This document shows, in pieces, positions 6,062 to 6,371 of a DNA stretch of 6,371 nucleotides. The first letter of the stretch is position 1; every line of letters begins with the position of its first letter. Source of the stretch: Sedimentisphaerales bacterium (GTDB lineage: Bacteria; Planctomycetota; Phycisphaerae; Sedimentisphaerales; SM23-30); contig DAOVXR010000108.1 in assembly GCA_030636065.1 (NCBI GenBank), positions 1 through 6,371 on the forward strand. Direction: 5' to 3'. A model generated the notes under the pieces. That model did not search any database. It saw only the letters and a list, made by a program, of their open reading frames with translations, and was not told where the DNA came from. A program made the position numbers and the translations under genes.

Positions 6062-6066
6062 GCCAG

Positions 6067-6097
6067 ACAGCATGGGCTAAAGCCCATCCTACGGGAC
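6067..6097 (-). repeat. Composite repeat module A, inverted copy
   Basis: This is the reverse complement of 2905-2935, identical over 31 bases, with the AGCCCAT-type hairpin in its centre. Read on the - strand it precedes module B by 5 bases, so the A-then-B order is conserved. Read through in the ubiD frame it encodes the peptide RRMGFSPCC, which explains a spurious N-terminal extension of the ubiD reading frame. Confidence 0.85.
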
Positions 6098-6162
6098 TTC
6101 GGGCCTGACAAAGAAATGGTGCGATTTCATCGGCACCCTACTTAATTGATAGAACCGGAAAC

Positions 6163-6209
6163 CATGCTTAAGCTTGCTTATGCTTTGCATAAGCTACGCG
6201 TAAAGCATG
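6163..6209. repeat. Long interrupted hairpin
   Basis: The inner arms GCTTATGC (6176-6183) and GCATAAGC (6187-6194) pair perfectly over 8 bp with loop TTT. The outer arms CATGCTT (6163-6169) and AAGCATG (6203-6209) pair over 7 bp, with an unpaired internal section containing AAGCT on one side and TACGCGT on the other. The 47-base structure has no T-run after it on either strand. It looks like another member of the interspersed palindromic repeats rather than a terminator. Confidence 0.65.
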
Positions 6210-6254
6210 CCACCCGTTGAGCCATCCACCTCAAAGACTCGGTGGCTGCCACCC
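6207..6254. repeat. TGCCACCCG boxes and GGTGGCTGCCACC palindrome
   Basis: ATGCCACCCG (6207-6216) and CTGCCACCCG (6246-6255) are near-direct repeats 39 bases apart. GGTGGC (6241-6246) and GCCACC (6248-6253) form a perfect palindrome around one base, and CCACC (6226-6230) can alternatively pair with GGTGG (6241-6245). The same TGCCACC box occurs in module B and in the hairpin at 2997-3015. Positions 6112-6162 and 6256-6298 show nothing recognisable. Confidence 0.5.
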
Positions 6255-6298
6255 GTCGCAAGCCCGTCACTAATTCCTCATTCTGATTTCTTAATTCG

Positions 6299-6371
6299 TC
6301 ATTTTTCGGGGTTGTTACGCAGTATCTTTGTCCATCGTTTATCCAGCCAGTTCCACCACATCTCCGGGTGC
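6299..6371 (-). CDS. Probable C-terminal end of an unidentified gene
   Basis: Reading the - strand in from the right edge, one frame stays open for 23 codons and ends at TGA (6301-6299). The visible residues are HPEMWWNWLDKRWTKILRNN followed by PEK. The mix of Trp, charged residues and a basic Lys/Asn/Pro/Glu end looks like a genuine protein C-terminus, for example the cytoplasmic tail of a membrane protein, but the fragment is too short to identify. It is on the same strand as the ubiD-like gene and 337 bases upstream of its start, with repeats between. Chance openness of this length is quite possible. Confidence 0.4.
   Translation of the reverse strand, partial: HPEMWWNWLDKRWTKILRNNPEK

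Noticed and set aside
2905..6097. Insertion sequence or transposon with terminal inverted repeats
   Set aside because: The inverted modules enclose ordinary genes (DUF4340, ubiD), no transposase or target-site duplication is visible, and module A has a third copy inside.

Overview
The window looks like a piece of a moderate-GC bacterial chromosome carrying four recognisable protein genes and an unusual amount of short palindromic repeat DNA between them. The combination of a GldF/GldG-type ABC permease pair, a DUF4340 protein, a UbiD-family decarboxylase and intergenic palindromes of the 'GCCCTGAAAGGGC / CCCAGGGCAACGCCCTGGG' and 'TAGGATGGGCTTTAGCCCAT' kinds reminds me of Planctomycetota (Phycisphaerae or Sedimentisphaerales-like) genomes. 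That placement is a guess from gene and repeat style; there is no rRNA or marker gene to prove it.

Layout. Positions 1-136 are REP-like palindromes, followed by an 8-bp inverted repeat (137-168) just ahead of the first gene. On the + strand come a GldF-like ABC-2 permease (199-930), overlapping by one base a GldG-like auxiliary protein (930-2900), then a 199-bp block of repeats (2901-3099), then a DUF4340 membrane-anchored protein (3100-4221). A gene-free 288-bp AT-rich stretch (4222-4509) separates these from a convergent UbiD-family prenylated-FMN decarboxylase on the - strand (5961-4510). Upstream of ubiD, positions 5962-6298 hold inverted copies of the same repeats found at 2905-2984 plus a long hairpin. 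The right edge probably holds the last 23 codons of another - strand gene (6371-6299).

How the genes work together. GldF-like permease, GldG-like protein and DUF4340 protein form a recurrent gene set: a membrane ABC-2 exporter-type permease, a large extracytoplasmic protein anchored at both ends, and a single-pass anchored protein with an extracytoplasmic domain. The ATPase partner is not in the window and would be expected to the left of position 1. The transported substrate is unknown. The UbiD-family enzyme is unrelated in function and has an apparently intact active site; its substrate cannot be named from the sequence.

The most noteworthy non-coding signal is a composite repeat (a 31-bp module followed by a 36-bp module) present in inverted orientation at 2905-2984 and 6026-6097, with both modules identical between copies, so that it brackets the DUF4340 and ubiD genes. 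A second copy of the first module overlaps the region immediately before the DUF4340 ribosome binding site. I did not find a CRISPR array, tRNA, rRNA, transposase gene or convincing new enzymatic system.
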